A DNA stretch of 64,000 nt from Spirochaetaceae bacterium UBA6243 (GTDB lineage Bacteria > Spirochaetota > Spirochaetia > Treponematales > Rectinemataceae). The stretch is from assembly GCA_002441395.1 (NCBI GenBank), contig DJVZ01000040.1, forward strand, positions 13,228 through 77,227, written 5' to 3'. This document shows, piece by piece, positions 44,710 to 53,354 of the stretch. The notes beneath the pieces were generated by a model. That model was not told where the DNA came from. It did no database searches and was given only the letters and a program-made list of their open reading frames with translations. How positions within the stretch are numbered: position 1 is the stretch's first letter; the number at the start of each line of letters is the position of its first letter. A program made the translations under genes and the position numbers.

Positions 44710-46101
44710 TTAAGAAAGAAAATCCAATTCAGGATTGATCGGAGGAGGAGCTGGTTTCTTTTCTCTGAGGAATTCATGCAGTATTTCGGGATGATCAAGC
44801 GTGCAATTTGCGGGCGCTTCTGACGAAAATTGCAGATTCTCTGAGGGAGCTTTCCCGCGCAGCGTGATGAACCAGGAAGCATATTTGAGCCGAATGCGCA
44901 ATTTCCGTAGCGATGAAGAGTTGAGCCGGCCCGCCCTTCGCAACTCCAGAATCTTTCGTGCTGAATTCGGTCCGATGCCAGGTACGCGCACAAGCTGTGT
45001 GAAGTCCGCAGCCATGAGCTCAACCGGGAAAAATGCGATGTTGCGCAGCGCCCAGGAGGTTTTGGGGTCAAGGTCTTCGTCGAGAGAGTCGCACGATTCA
45101 AACAGCTCCTGCGGCTCGAAACCGTACCAGCGGAAAAGCATGTCTGCCTGGTATAGGCGAAATTCACGCATATATGGCGGTGTGGCGGGGTGGGGCAGTG
45201 AGGGATCTGTCCCCTCAGGGCGAAATGCAGAGTAATAGACTCGACGTACATTGAAACTTTTGTAGAGATACTGGGCGAGTCCAAGAATAACGGAATCTGG
45301 TTCGGGGCTCGCCCCAACAATGAGCTGGGTCGTTTGTCCTGCGGACATGACAGAGAAAGGACCAGAGGCGGCTATTTCAGAGGCTTCCCGCTGCCGCCCA
45401 TATTTGGGGCTTTGCGATGATACTCTTTGGCACTTTATTTCGGCGAGTTCGCAAAGCCGATCGGAAATAGTCATCATCGGTGTGAGAATCGCATCGGGAT
45501 TCTTGTCCGGGGCGATGCGGAGAAGGCTCTCTTCGCTTGGCAGCTCAATATTTACGGATACCCGGGTCGCATAGCGCATCGCGAGCCGCACGAGCTCGGG
45601 CGAGGCTCCGGGGATCACCTTGAGATGAAGATATCCGCGATATCCATACCGTTCGCGCAGACTGCGCGCCATCCAGATGAGCCGTTCCATCGTTTCGTCC
45701 GGTGTTCCCAGGACTCCCGACGAAATAAACGCTCCCTGAATCACCCCTCGCGCATCAAAGTCGGCTATGGTTCTGGCCAGTTCCTCCGGCTGGAAAGAGG
45801 CGCGATGCACATTGGACGAACGGCGGTTTACGCAGTATGCACAGTTGTAGGAGCAGGCATTCGATAGCAGGACCTTGAGAATGGGCACACTTCCGCCACC
45901 CAGCCTCTTCAGCCTGCAAATGCCGTAGGCTGCCTCCTCTCTCACTTGCGGGTTTGGGCAGGGCATCACGGCTGCCGGCTGATCCTTCGTGTCTTCCCTG
46001 CACGCATGAGGCGGCACTCCCTGTTCGATCCGGGCACTCGGAGCCGCGGCGTCCCAATCTGCTGCTTGCGAGAGAATTCGAAGTGTATCGAGCCGATCCA
46101 T
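44710..46101 (-). CDS. Radical SAM protein, putative DNA modification/repair type
   Basis: A 463-residue radical SAM protein with CSYNCAYC in KVLLSNACSYNCAYCVNRR. A helix-hairpin-helix segment near the C-terminus (LVRVPGIGPNSARKILELRR) suggests DNA contact. The layout matches the family annotated as putative DNA modification/repair radical SAM protein, which normally accompanies a small DNA-metabolism protein gene; no such partner is seen on either side here. The reaction is unknown. Confidence 0.85.
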   Translation of the reverse strand: MDRLDTLRILSQAADWDAAAPSARIEQGVPPHACREDTKDQPAAVMPCPNPQVREEAAYGICRLKRLGGGSVPILKVLLSNACSYNCAYCVNRRSSNVHRASFQPEELARTIADFDARGVIQGAFISSGVLGTPDETMERLIWMARSLRERYGYRGYLHLKVIPGASPELVRLAMRYATRVSVNIELPSEESLLRIAPDKNPDAILTPMMTISDRLCELAEIKCQRVSSQSPKYGRQREASEIAASGPFSVMSAGQTTQLIVGASPEPDSVILGLAQYLYKSFNVRRVYYSAFRPEGTDPSLPHPATPPYMREFRLYQADMLFRWYGFEPQELFESCDSLDEDLDPKTSWALRNIAFFPVELMAADFTQLVRVPGIGPNSARKILELRRAGRLNSSSLRKLRIRLKYASWFITLRGKAPSENLQFSSEAPANCTLDHPEILHEFLREKKPAPPPINPELDFLS

Positions 46102-46209
46102 ATACTATACACAAGTTTAGTTTGAGCTGTGCTCGCTGTCAATTGGCGTGGGATGATCTTTTGCAAAGGCTAATATTTTTGATGTAGGGGCATTTTATTT
46201 TCACAAATA

Positions 46210-46235
46210 AAAAAGCCCCATTCCTGGGGCTTTTT
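46210..46235. terminator. Bidirectional terminator after tRNA-Met
   Basis: AAAAAGCCCCA pairs with TGGGGCTTTTT across a four-base loop. It has A- and T-tracts on both sides, so it can end the tRNA transcript on the minus strand and transcripts on the plus strand. Confidence 0.85.
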
Positions 46236-46244
46236 ATGAAGTCG

Positions 46245-46317
46245 TAGCGGGAGAGGGGATTGAACCCACGACCCAGCGGATATGAGCCGCTTGCTCTGCC
46301 AACTGAGCTATCCCGCC
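46245..46317 (-). tRNA. tRNA-Met (CAT)
   Basis: A 73-base cloverleaf: acceptor GGCGGGA/TCCCGCT with a G-T first pair, D stem GCTC/GAGC, anticodon stem AGCGG/CCGCT with loop CTCATAT (anticodon CAT), discriminator A. It lacks the initiator C-A mismatch and the three G-C pairs of the initiator anticodon stem, so elongator Met is most likely; tRNA-Ile2, which also reads CAT before lysidine modification, cannot be fully excluded. Confidence 0.9.
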
Positions 46318-46329
46318 GTGCAGGTGGTT

Positions 46330-46358
46330 GTATAACCCAAAATAGCCCGATTGGTCAA
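46330..46358 (-). promoter_or_regulatory. Promoter of tRNA-Met
   Basis: On the minus strand: TTGACC (46353-46358), 17 bases, TTATAC (46330-46335), 12 bases before the tRNA. Confidence 0.65.
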
Positions 46359-46362
46359 TACC

Positions 46363-46392
46363 TTGTATGGTTTTGGCCTCTCCGACTATAAT
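46363..46392 (+). promoter_or_regulatory. Promoter of the YghO-like pair
   Basis: TTGTAT (46363-46368), 18 bases, consensus TATAAT (46387-46392), 29 bases before the small gene. It is divergent from, and partly next to, the tRNA-Met promoter. Confidence 0.65.
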
Positions 46393-46421
46393 TTGGCGAT
46401 TTAATTGATGTTGAGGTGCAA

Positions 46422-46679
46422 ATGGCCGAGTGGCATGATGAAAAATACAAAGAAGTGTTCGATGGAACCGTGAGTGGCCTGCATCGCCGCCGAGCCGTTG
46501 ATCCGAACTTTTCGATTGAAGAGGCTGAGAATCAGCTTGCGCATCTCTATATTTTGGATGGCAATGATTGGCTGGGCCGTGGTGCGCTTGGCGATATTGT
46601 TTCGCAGGCGACGATTGCGGCCTATGAGTTGTTCATTCATGAATGGAAGGTTGAAGGAGGGGGCAAAAATGGCGGTTGA
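46422..46679 (+). CDS. Small acidic hypothetical protein
   Basis: An 85-residue protein that I do not recognise. It opens MAEWHDEKYKEVFDG and has no membrane segment or known motif; the middle is rich in Glu, Leu and Ile. The ATG has GAGG seven bases upstream and a GTG two codons earlier is less likely. It overlaps the acetyltransferase start by 11 bases and shares its promoter, so the two products may work together. Confidence 0.65.
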   Translation: MAEWHDEKYKEVFDGTVSGLHRRRAVDPNFSIEEAENQLAHLYILDGNDWLGRGALGDIVSQATIAAYELFIHEWKVEGGGKNGG

Positions 46680-47793
46680 GATCAGAAAAGTGGATGGGTC
46701 GAAGGATCTGCGGCAGTTCATCGATTTCCCTGTGCGCTTATATCGGGATGTGACCAATTATGTGCCCGCGCCCCGCCTCGATGAAGTGCGGACGCTCAGA
46801 AAAGATAAGAATCCGGCCTTCGAATTCTGCGAGGCTGAATATTGGACGGCCTGGAGAGACGGCAGACTCGTGGGGCGAATCGCGGGAATAATAAATCATC
46901 GTTTTGTTGAGAAATGGGGTAATAAGTGGGCCCGTTTTGGATGGATCGATTTTATCGACGACTCCGAAGTCTCAAAAATACTGCTAGAGACCGTCGAACA
47001 GTGGGCTGCTTCGAAAGGTATGAGTGCGGTGCATGGCCCTCTCGGCTTTACGGACCTTGATAGGGAAGGCATGCTGGTCGATGGCTTTGGTGAGCGCGCG
47101 ACGATCGCGACAATCTACAATTATCCGTATTATCCTCAGCATCTGGAGAAACTCGGCTATCGCAAAGATGTTGACTGGTTTCAATTTCAAATATTTACTC
47201 CGAAAGAAATTCCTGAAAAAGTGCAGCATGTCACCGAGCTGCTCGCAAAGCGCTCCGGTGTTCATCTCTATGAGTGGACCGACAAACGTGTCATTGTCGA
47301 AAAGTTCGGCAAGCAGCTTTTTCATCTTATTGATGAGACGTATAGCGAGTTGTACGGCACCACCCCACTCACGGAGCGCCAGGTGGATACCTATATCAAG
47401 CAGTACCTCGGTTTCGTGGACCCGCGTTTTACGAAAATACTTGTGGACGACCAAGAGCGCCTTGTCGGGTTTGGCATTTCAATGCCGAGCTTGTCTGAAG
47501 CTTTTTACCGTTCGCACGGCAGGCTTTTTCCCCTCGGTTGGTATCGTGTGCTCCAGGCCCTAAAACATCCGAGGGTGCTCGATCTGTACTTGGTTTCGGT
47601 AAAACCTGAATATCAGGCGCGAGGCGTACTTGCGATTGTGATGAATGCCCTGCAGCGGTCGGCCCTAGAAGCAGGTGTCGAGTATGCGGAGACAAACCTT
47701 GAGCTTGAGGACAATGTCAAAGTGCAGAGCATTTGGAAGGATTATCCGAAGCGCCAGCATAAGCGCAATCGCGTATATTTGAAGGAGATTTGA
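46669..47793 (+). CDS. YghO-like GNAT-fold protein
   Basis: A 374-residue protein resembling E. coli YghO, a large GNAT-related family of unknown substrate. Recognisable stretches are FIDFPVRLYRDVTNYVP near the N-terminus and HGPLGFTDLDREGMLVDGF in the middle; the C-terminal part VSVKPEYQARGVLAIVMNAL looks like the acetyl-CoA pyrophosphate loop (Q/RxxGxx). The start at 46669 has GGAGGG eight bases upstream; a longer frame starting at 46474 overlaps the small gene and is rejected. Confidence 0.8.
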   Translation: MAVEIRKVDGSKDLRQFIDFPVRLYRDVTNYVPAPRLDEVRTLRKDKNPAFEFCEAEYWTAWRDGRLVGRIAGIINHRFVEKWGNKWARFGWIDFIDDSEVSKILLETVEQWAASKGMSAVHGPLGFTDLDREGMLVDGFGERATIATIYNYPYYPQHLEKLGYRKDVDWFQFQIFTPKEIPEKVQHVTELLAKRSGVHLYEWTDKRVIVEKFGKQLFHLIDETYSELYGTTPLTERQVDTYIKQYLGFVDPRFTKILVDDQERLVGFGISMPSLSEAFYRSHGRLFPLGWYRVLQALKHPRVLDLYLVSVKPEYQARGVLAIVMNALQRSALEAGVEYAETNLELEDNVKVQSIWKDYPKRQHKRNRVYLKEI

Positions 47794-47827
47794 GCCACAC
47801 GGGGAAAGATGCATCCCTTCAGAGTTT

Positions 47828-48490
47828 CTAGCGCGCAAGCGGCTCGCCGATTTCCGGTTCGCGAAGGTACATTGGCCCTGCGGAATCTTCTGCAGGGCCT
47901 TTTTCCTTATAAATCCCGGCTCCCAGCATTGCAAGTGCTTCGATTTCTTTCTCTGGTTCAGGAGAATGTATTGTCCATCCTGGACGCTCGAGGCAGGTGG
48001 TTTCGGCAAAATCGGCATCGGGGCCGACAAAATGAACTTCTTCTTCGGCCTGAAGTTTTGCAATGATATCTGTCAGTTCTATGTCCATCCATCTCCCGAT
48101 TTTTTCGCCGCGATGATAGAGGGCACAATAGATACGGTGCTTGCGCGCATCAAGAACCGGGACAACGATGCCATGTAAATCCCGCCATACCATGCCATAC
48201 ACATCGAGTGTCGGCACAAGCACCATGGGGACGCCTAGCCCCAGCGATATTCCCTTTGCGGTAGCGATGCCAATTCGCAGGCCTGTAAAAGAACCGGGTC
48301 CCCCGGCAACCGCGAGCAGTTCTATTTCTTTTTTCCCGATACCCGCAGATTGAAGGACCCTCTCCATAGCTGGCACAATTGTCTCGGCATGGGTGACAGG
48401 CGGTTCCAGAATCGAACTTGCAAGAAGACGCTCCCGACATACGCCAATTTTAAGAGTCGGACAACTTGTATCAATCGATAGGACAATCAT
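47828..48490 (-). CDS. tsaB: tRNA t6A synthesis protein TsaB
   Basis: A 220-residue ASKHA-fold protein of the TsaB (YeaZ) family. VLSIDTSCPTLKIGV and GGPGSFTGLRIGIATAKG are the signatures. TsaB pairs with TsaD and TsaE to make t6A37 in ANN-decoding tRNAs. It overlaps tsaE by four bases; tsaD is not in the window. Confidence 0.94.
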   Translation of the reverse strand: MIVLSIDTSCPTLKIGVCRERLLASSILEPPVTHAETIVPAMERVLQSAGIGKKEIELLAVAGGPGSFTGLRIGIATAKGISLGLGVPMVLVPTLDVYGMVWRDLHGIVVPVLDARKHRIYCALYHRGEKIGRWMDIELTDIIAKLQAEEEVHFVGPDADFAETTCLERPGWTIHSPEPEKEIEALAMLGAGIYKEKGPAEDSAGPMYLREPEIGEPLAR

Positions 48491-49014
48491 TGGATGACCT
48501 CTCTCCGTATCGCGAATCGCTTCCAGTCGATTTTTTCTATCCAGTCTCCTTCAATCATCATGAGCCTGTCTCCGTTCGCTTCGACCGTTATGGTGATTCT
48601 CTGGCTTTCTGGCGGCAAAATATCGGCGATCCTTTCGCTCCATTCTATCAGAGAGAGAGTTCCCGGCGCACCGAGCAGCTCTTCTCCGCCCGTTTGAAGA
48701 AATTCATCTTCGCCGGAAAGGCGATAGGCGTCGATGTGCACAAGATGAAGTCGGCCATAGTATTCAGAAATGATGGTATACGTAGGCGAAATGACAGGCT
48801 CTGCGATGCCAAGCCCTTCGGCGATGCCTTTGGCGAGTGTTGTCTTCCCCGCGCCGATGTCCCCTCGAAATGAAATGACGGCGCCGTCGGGAGCAGCATG
48901 GCCGATTGCCCTTCCCACCGCAAGCGTTCTATGCACATGTGGACTCGAGAGAAAGATCAGAACCGAACCTCCCTTATGCTGTACTTTGGTTTTTATACTA
49001 TGCTTTGCAGACAT
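48487..49014 (-). CDS. tsaE: tRNA t6A synthesis ATPase TsaE
   Basis: A 175-residue P-loop ATPase of the TsaE (YjeE) family. Walker A is GDIGAGKTTLAKG, followed by SPTYTIISEY and HIDAYRLSG. The N-terminus is about 15 residues longer than usual; the ribosome site at the annotated start is weak and an AAGGGAGG lies inside the gene near 48970 without a good start codon after it, so the true start is uncertain. Confidence 0.92.
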   Translation of the reverse strand: MSAKHSIKTKVQHKGGSVLIFLSSPHVHRTLAVGRAIGHAAPDGAVISFRGDIGAGKTTLAKGIAEGLGIAEPVISPTYTIISEYYGRLHLVHIDAYRLSGEDEFLQTGGEELLGAPGTLSLIEWSERIADILPPESQRITITVEANGDRLMMIEGDWIEKIDWKRFAIRREVIQ

Positions 49015-49073
49015 ACTTTTCTAGGTCTGAACCGGTCAAATAACCTTCTGTGAATCTGGATACAAGGAGTACA

Positions 49074-49163
49074 ATGTACAATTATTATTCAATAAGAATA
49101 ATTTGTGCCGATATTATAAAAAGATACTCATATATGGCGGGGGCCTGCGATGGAAAAGTTTAG
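49074..49163 (+). CDS. Possible 29-codon leader peptide
   Basis: A short frame, MYNYYSIRIICADIIKRYSY then MAGACDGKV, has AAGGAG five bases before its ATG, a better ribosome site than the hydrolase has. It runs past the hydrolase start and stops 14 bases into it, so it could couple or restrict hydrolase translation. No homologue is recognised; it may be chance. Confidence 0.3.
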   Translation: MYNYYSIRIICADIIKRYSYMAGACDGKV

Positions 49164-50064
49164 TGCAAGTGATAAGAAGGAACTGGCCTATTTGCGATTC
49201 GACCCTAAGGGCGGTCCAAAGGCTGTTGTCCTTATCGGCCATGGAATGAATGATCATAAAGAACGTTTTATTCCGCTTGCAGAAGCACTTGCGTCGATTG
49301 GCGTTTCCTGCTGGATTCCCGATTTGAGAGGGCATGGTGATACCGATCCTGACGTCAATAAAGGCTATTTGGCTGATACTGATGGATTCGAGCGGGTTGT
49401 GCAGGATTTGATTGAAATGGGGGATTATGCTTCAAAATCTTTAGGGGAATTGCCCCTTTTTTATTTTGGGCATTCTTTTGGGGCGCTTCTGGGCCTTGCG
49501 CTTATTGCGACAAATGGCAAGTATCTTGAGGGAGCCGTATTATCTGCCCCTCCCGAGCGACAAAGTCCTGTGATGGACAAGCTTGGGGGCTGGATCGTAA
49601 ACCTTGGGGGCGCATTGAAAGGATTGCACGCTCCCGCACATCTTCCGAATCAGATGACTTTTGGCCAATACGCCAAGACTGTCCAGAACGCTCGCACGAG
49701 ATTCGATTGGCTGACGCGGGATTCAGCCGTCGTCGACGCATATATTGCCGACCCCAAATGCAATTTCGTCTGTACGTACGGCTTCTATCGCGACCTTATT
49801 CATGGTCTCAGAAAAGTCTACGGTGAGGGCTTTCTTGAAAGCATTCCGCCAACTCTTCCGCTATTTTTGTTCTGCGGTTCGGCTGACCCTGTGATTGGCA
49901 TGAAAGAAGGGTACGAAAAACTCATTCAGGAATTCAAGCTTCTCGGAATAATAGACTTTGAGTCAAAGTGCTATGAGGGCGGGCGCCATGAATCGCTCAA
50001 CGAAATAAACAGAGAAGAAGTCCTGGACAATATTGTCGATTGGTTCTCTCGACATATTCGCTGA
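49150..50064 (+). CDS. Alpha/beta hydrolase, monoglyceride-lipase-like
   Basis: A 304-residue serine hydrolase of the lysophospholipase/monoacylglycerol lipase group. The oxyanion loop is GHGMNDHKERF, the nucleophile Ser lies in YFGHSFGALLG, the acid in FCGSADPVIG and the histidine in GGRHESLNE. No signal peptide, so it is probably cytoplasmic. A single-gene unit between tsaE (divergent) and pcnB. Confidence 0.9.
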   Translation: MEKFSASDKKELAYLRFDPKGGPKAVVLIGHGMNDHKERFIPLAEALASIGVSCWIPDLRGHGDTDPDVNKGYLADTDGFERVVQDLIEMGDYASKSLGELPLFYFGHSFGALLGLALIATNGKYLEGAVLSAPPERQSPVMDKLGGWIVNLGGALKGLHAPAHLPNQMTFGQYAKTVQNARTRFDWLTRDSAVVDAYIADPKCNFVCTYGFYRDLIHGLRKVYGEGFLESIPPTLPLFLFCGSADPVIGMKEGYEKLIQEFKLLGIIDFESKCYEGGRHESLNEINREEVLDNIVDWFSRHIR

Positions 50065-50103
50065 TTTTTTGTAGTGTATCGGAAGACATAGTGGAGCAGC
50101 TTT

Positions 50104-51306
50104 GTGAGAATCCGGTACTATCGTAATGCAAACGGCGGTTTGCAAGCAAAAGCCAGAGTTTTTGACCAAACAGAACACGTCATCGATGTTGCTGGCGTCG
50201 ACAGAGAAGCGATCACCATAGTGAAGAGGCTTGCTTCTCACGGCTATTCTGCCTATATCGTCGGCGGAGCCGTGCGCGATCTTCTGCTGGGGAATCGGCC
50301 GAAAGACTTTGATATAGTGACTGACGCGCTTCCCAACCGTATCCGCAAAATTTTCAGCAATTCCCGCATTATCGGAAGACGCTTCAAACTCGTGCATGTC
50401 TATGCCAATCGGAAGATCTACGAAGTCAGTACATTCCGTTCGCTCTCAACCGGCACGATTGGAAATGAATACGGCACAATCGATGAAGATGTGCAGCGGC
50501 GGGATTTTACTGTCAATGCTCTGTATTATGATCCGCTCGCATCGGAAGTTCTGGATTTTCTTGGAGGAGTGGACGACCTTCGCTCAAAACGGCTTAAGGC
50601 GATCATTCCTCTTGACAGGATTTTCCGTGAAGACCCTGTGCGTATGGTTCGGGGGGTGAAATATGCCGCCGTCAATCATTTTCTGGTCTCGATTTCCCTG
50701 AGATTTGCCATTCACCGCGACGCAGCGCTTCTTACCGAGGTCAGTCCTTCAAGGCTTGCGGAAGAATTCTATAAAATAATCGCCTCCGGAAAATCTGCAG
50801 CCGTTATTCAGGCGCTGGATAAATTTGGTCTTCTGCAATACTTGTTGCCGGAAGTCTACGCTTCGATTCATGGAGATAAAACTTTTAGAGAAGCATTCTT
50901 TCAAAATCTGTCCTCGCTTGACCTCTCAACACAGGCTCCTGAAGATACCTCGCTGCTCAACAGTGCCAGCGCTGCAGAGATTGTGCAAAGCGACAGGAGG
51001 CTTATTTCGCCATTTCTCGGATGGTTTATCCGTCAGCGCTTAAGGAGTTTCGCCAAGCAGGAAAATGTCTCCAGGGACCCGCCACTCTTCAGGCAGGAGG
51101 CCTTTTCTGACATTCGCGCTTTTCTTACTCCGCTCAATTTGCCCCGTGTCGCGCTGGAGGAGGCTATGGAGCAGGTACTTCAAGAAGACGCCTTGCTCCC
51201 GGCTCCGTTGCCACCCAAACGGCGAAAACGCGGTCCGCGAAGAAAAAAGCCAAAGCTCCATGCGGAATCAGCGCATCTCGATGTTCCTGACGCAAATTTG
51301 CAATGA
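50104..51306 (+). CDS. pcnB: Poly(A) polymerase PcnB
   Basis: A 400-residue class II nucleotidyltransferase. YIVGGAVRDLLLG and DFDIVTDA form the head-domain active site, and IIGRRFKLVHVY is the form typical of PcnB and not of CCA-adding enzymes. The C-terminus is a basic tail (KRRKRGPRRKKPK), as in PcnB proteins that bind RNA. GTG start with GGAG upstream. As both tRNAs in this window lack encoded CCA, a separate CCA enzyme should exist elsewhere. Confidence 0.9.
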   Translation: MRIRYYRNANGGLQAKARVFDQTEHVIDVAGVDREAITIVKRLASHGYSAYIVGGAVRDLLLGNRPKDFDIVTDALPNRIRKIFSNSRIIGRRFKLVHVYANRKIYEVSTFRSLSTGTIGNEYGTIDEDVQRRDFTVNALYYDPLASEVLDFLGGVDDLRSKRLKAIIPLDRIFREDPVRMVRGVKYAAVNHFLVSISLRFAIHRDAALLTEVSPSRLAEEFYKIIASGKSAAVIQALDKFGLLQYLLPEVYASIHGDKTFREAFFQNLSSLDLSTQAPEDTSLLNSASAAEIVQSDRRLISPFLGWFIRQRLRSFAKQENVSRDPPLFRQEAFSDIRAFLTPLNLPRVALEEAMEQVLQEDALLPAPLPPKRRKRGPRRKKPKLHAESAHLDVPDANLQ

Positions 51307-51437
51307 ATTCATATATTTTGAATGAGATTTTCATAATATTATCTTTAGATTACACTTCGCCACTATATTCAGGAATAACCCTGGCGGCGAAAAGATGAAT
51401 GTCGGATGCGGAGAAACAGCATAATATCGGAGCAAAG

Positions 51438-52364
51438 ATGAATTTTATCAAATATGCGGCAAAACGATTTCTCCGGCTTATACTCACCATTTTCATTATT
51501 TCCACAATAATCTTTTTTGTCATCCGCGTTATTCCGGGAGATCCTGCGCTCGTGATTGGCGGAGTAGATGCGAGTCCTTCGGACATCCAGGCAATCAGAG
51601 CCAAGCTTGGCACAGATCGGCCTCTCTCTGTACAATATGTTGAGTTTTTGTGGAGCATCCTGCGCCTTGACTTCGGCCGGTCGATGATATCGGATGAACC
51701 GGTAATCTCGTTGATTCTTCAGCGTTTCCCGCTCACGTTTACCCTCGCGGTGTTGGGCTTGTTGATCGGCATTCTCATTGCGATTCCTCTGGGGGTGTTA
51801 TCGGCTGTCAAACGCTGGTCAGGGTGGGATTATCTGGGACTTGTGTTTTCGCAGCTTGGCATGGCAATTCCGAGCTTCTGGCTTGGCATTTTGCTCTTGC
51901 TGCTGCTGGCGATCAAATTTCCGATTTTTCCGCTTTTCGGCGCGGATTCGCCTGCGGGACTCGTACTGCCGGCGCTTTCCCTCGGTGTCGGGCGGGCGGC
52001 GATTCTCCTGCGCCATACGCGCGCCTCGATGATAGAAGAGCTTTCAAAGGAGTATGTTGTTGCGGCAAGGGCCAAAGGGCTGCCGGAATCTGTCATACGC
52101 TACAAACACGCGCTTAAAAATGCGCTTTTGCCAATAATTACCATTGCGGGCATCGAGTTCGGGTATATGTTGGGAGGCGCCATTATTATCGAACAGGTTT
52201 TTTCGCTTCCCGGACTTGGCAGGCTTTTCCTGTATGCAATTTATCAGAGAGATTTTCCGCTCATACAGGGAGGAGTAGTATTTATTGCCCTCATTTTTTC
52301 TCTGGTGAATTTTGTGGCCGACATGCTCTACAGCATTGTCAATCCAAAGATAAGGCTGGAGTGA
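51438..52364 (+). CDS. Peptide/nickel ABC importer permease (DppB-like)
   Basis: A 308-residue permease with six membrane segments. It starts MNFIKYAAKRFLRLILTIF and has VIPGDPA, the PxLxLxxGxxA-type segment and the EAA loop ARAKGLPESVIRYKHALKNALLP. GGAG lies before the ATG at 51438; an upstream in-frame start lacks one. First gene of a five-gene importer operon. Confidence 0.92.
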   Translation: MNFIKYAAKRFLRLILTIFIISTIIFFVIRVIPGDPALVIGGVDASPSDIQAIRAKLGTDRPLSVQYVEFLWSILRLDFGRSMISDEPVISLILQRFPLTFTLAVLGLLIGILIAIPLGVLSAVKRWSGWDYLGLVFSQLGMAIPSFWLGILLLLLLAIKFPIFPLFGADSPAGLVLPALSLGVGRAAILLRHTRASMIEELSKEYVVAARAKGLPESVIRYKHALKNALLPIITIAGIEFGYMLGGAIIIEQVFSLPGLGRLFLYAIYQRDFPLIQGGVVFIALIFSLVNFVADMLYSIVNPKIRLE

Positions 52365-53354
52365 ATGAATACCACGGAGCCCATCATCACGATTGAGAAC
52401 CTGCGTGTCGAATTTACTCAGGAAAGGCAAAAGGCATTTGCGCTTCGCGGTATAGATATTGCATTTTATAAAGATGAGATACATGGTTTGGTCGGCGAGT
52501 CGGGTTCCGGTAAGACAGTGACCGCAATGTCGATTATGGGGCTGCTGCCCAAGCCCGCGGCGACGATTCTCTCGGGCAGTATCCGCTATGAAGGCAAAGA
52601 ACTGCTTTCGCTCTCAGAGGATGCGCTTCGCACGTACCGAGGGAGTAAAATCGCCATGGTGTTTCAGGAGCCCGCGAAATATCTCAATCCGGCATTTACG
52701 GTAGGTGAACAAATCAGAGAGATGGTGATGCTCCATAAGGGACTCAATAAGCATCAGGCGGAAATGCGCGCCCGCGAGCTTCTTGGTCTTGTGGGCCTTG
52801 GAAAGGATGGCAGAGCCCTCGGCGCATATCCTCATGAGCTTTCAAGCGGAATGAAGCAGCGTGCCATGATCGCCATTGCCATATCCTGCGACCCGGATTT
52901 CCTGATCGCGGACGAACCGACGACCTCGCTCGATGTGACGCTGCAATTACAGATATTGAAATTGCTTAAAATACTTAAAAAGATGAAAAGAATGGGAATG
53001 CTTTTCATATCGCACGATTTGAGCGTAATAAGGGAAATCGCCGATCGGGTGTCTGTCATATACGCGGGCAAAATTGTCGAGAGCGCAAGCGTGGCGAGGC
53101 TTTTCGAGCACCAGATGCATCCTTATACCCGACTGCTTCTATTGTCGATTCCGGACGCGAGGCACAGGGGTAAGAAATTGGCAACTATTGCAGGACAGGT
53201 GCTGGATGCCACAAATGATCCTCAGGGCTGTGTATTTGCTCCACGTTGTCCATTGGCCAAAGAACTATGTTACAGAGAAAGTCCAAAGCTTATTGCGCAT
53301 GAGCAGGGGCATACGAGTGCCTGTCATTTTGCGGAGGAAGCATGGGACCTCTGA
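52365..53354 (+). CDS. Peptide/nickel ABC importer ATPase (DppD-like)
   Basis: A 329-residue ABC ATPase. Walker A GESGSGKTVTAMS, signature LSSGMKQRAMIAIA, Walker B FLIADEPTTSLD. The C-terminal oligopeptide/dipeptide domain has CVFAPRCPLAKELC, the cysteine-rich block that can hold a [4Fe-4S] cluster in this family. Starts directly after the permease stop and overlaps the next ATPase by 13 bases. Confidence 0.93.
   Translation: MNTTEPIITIENLRVEFTQERQKAFALRGIDIAFYKDEIHGLVGESGSGKTVTAMSIMGLLPKPAATILSGSIRYEGKELLSLSEDALRTYRGSKIAMVFQEPAKYLNPAFTVGEQIREMVMLHKGLNKHQAEMRARELLGLVGLGKDGRALGAYPHELSSGMKQRAMIAIAISCDPDFLIADEPTTSLDVTLQLQILKLLKILKKMKRMGMLFISHDLSVIREIADRVSVIYAGKIVESASVARLFEHQMHPYTRLLLLSIPDARHRGKKLATIAGQVLDATNDPQGCVFAPRCPLAKELCYRESPKLIAHEQGHTSACHFAEEAWDL

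Noticed and set aside
44539..44823. Plus-strand frame after mtnA as a separate gene
   Set aside because: No ribosome site or motif and it runs into the radical SAM gene on the other strand.
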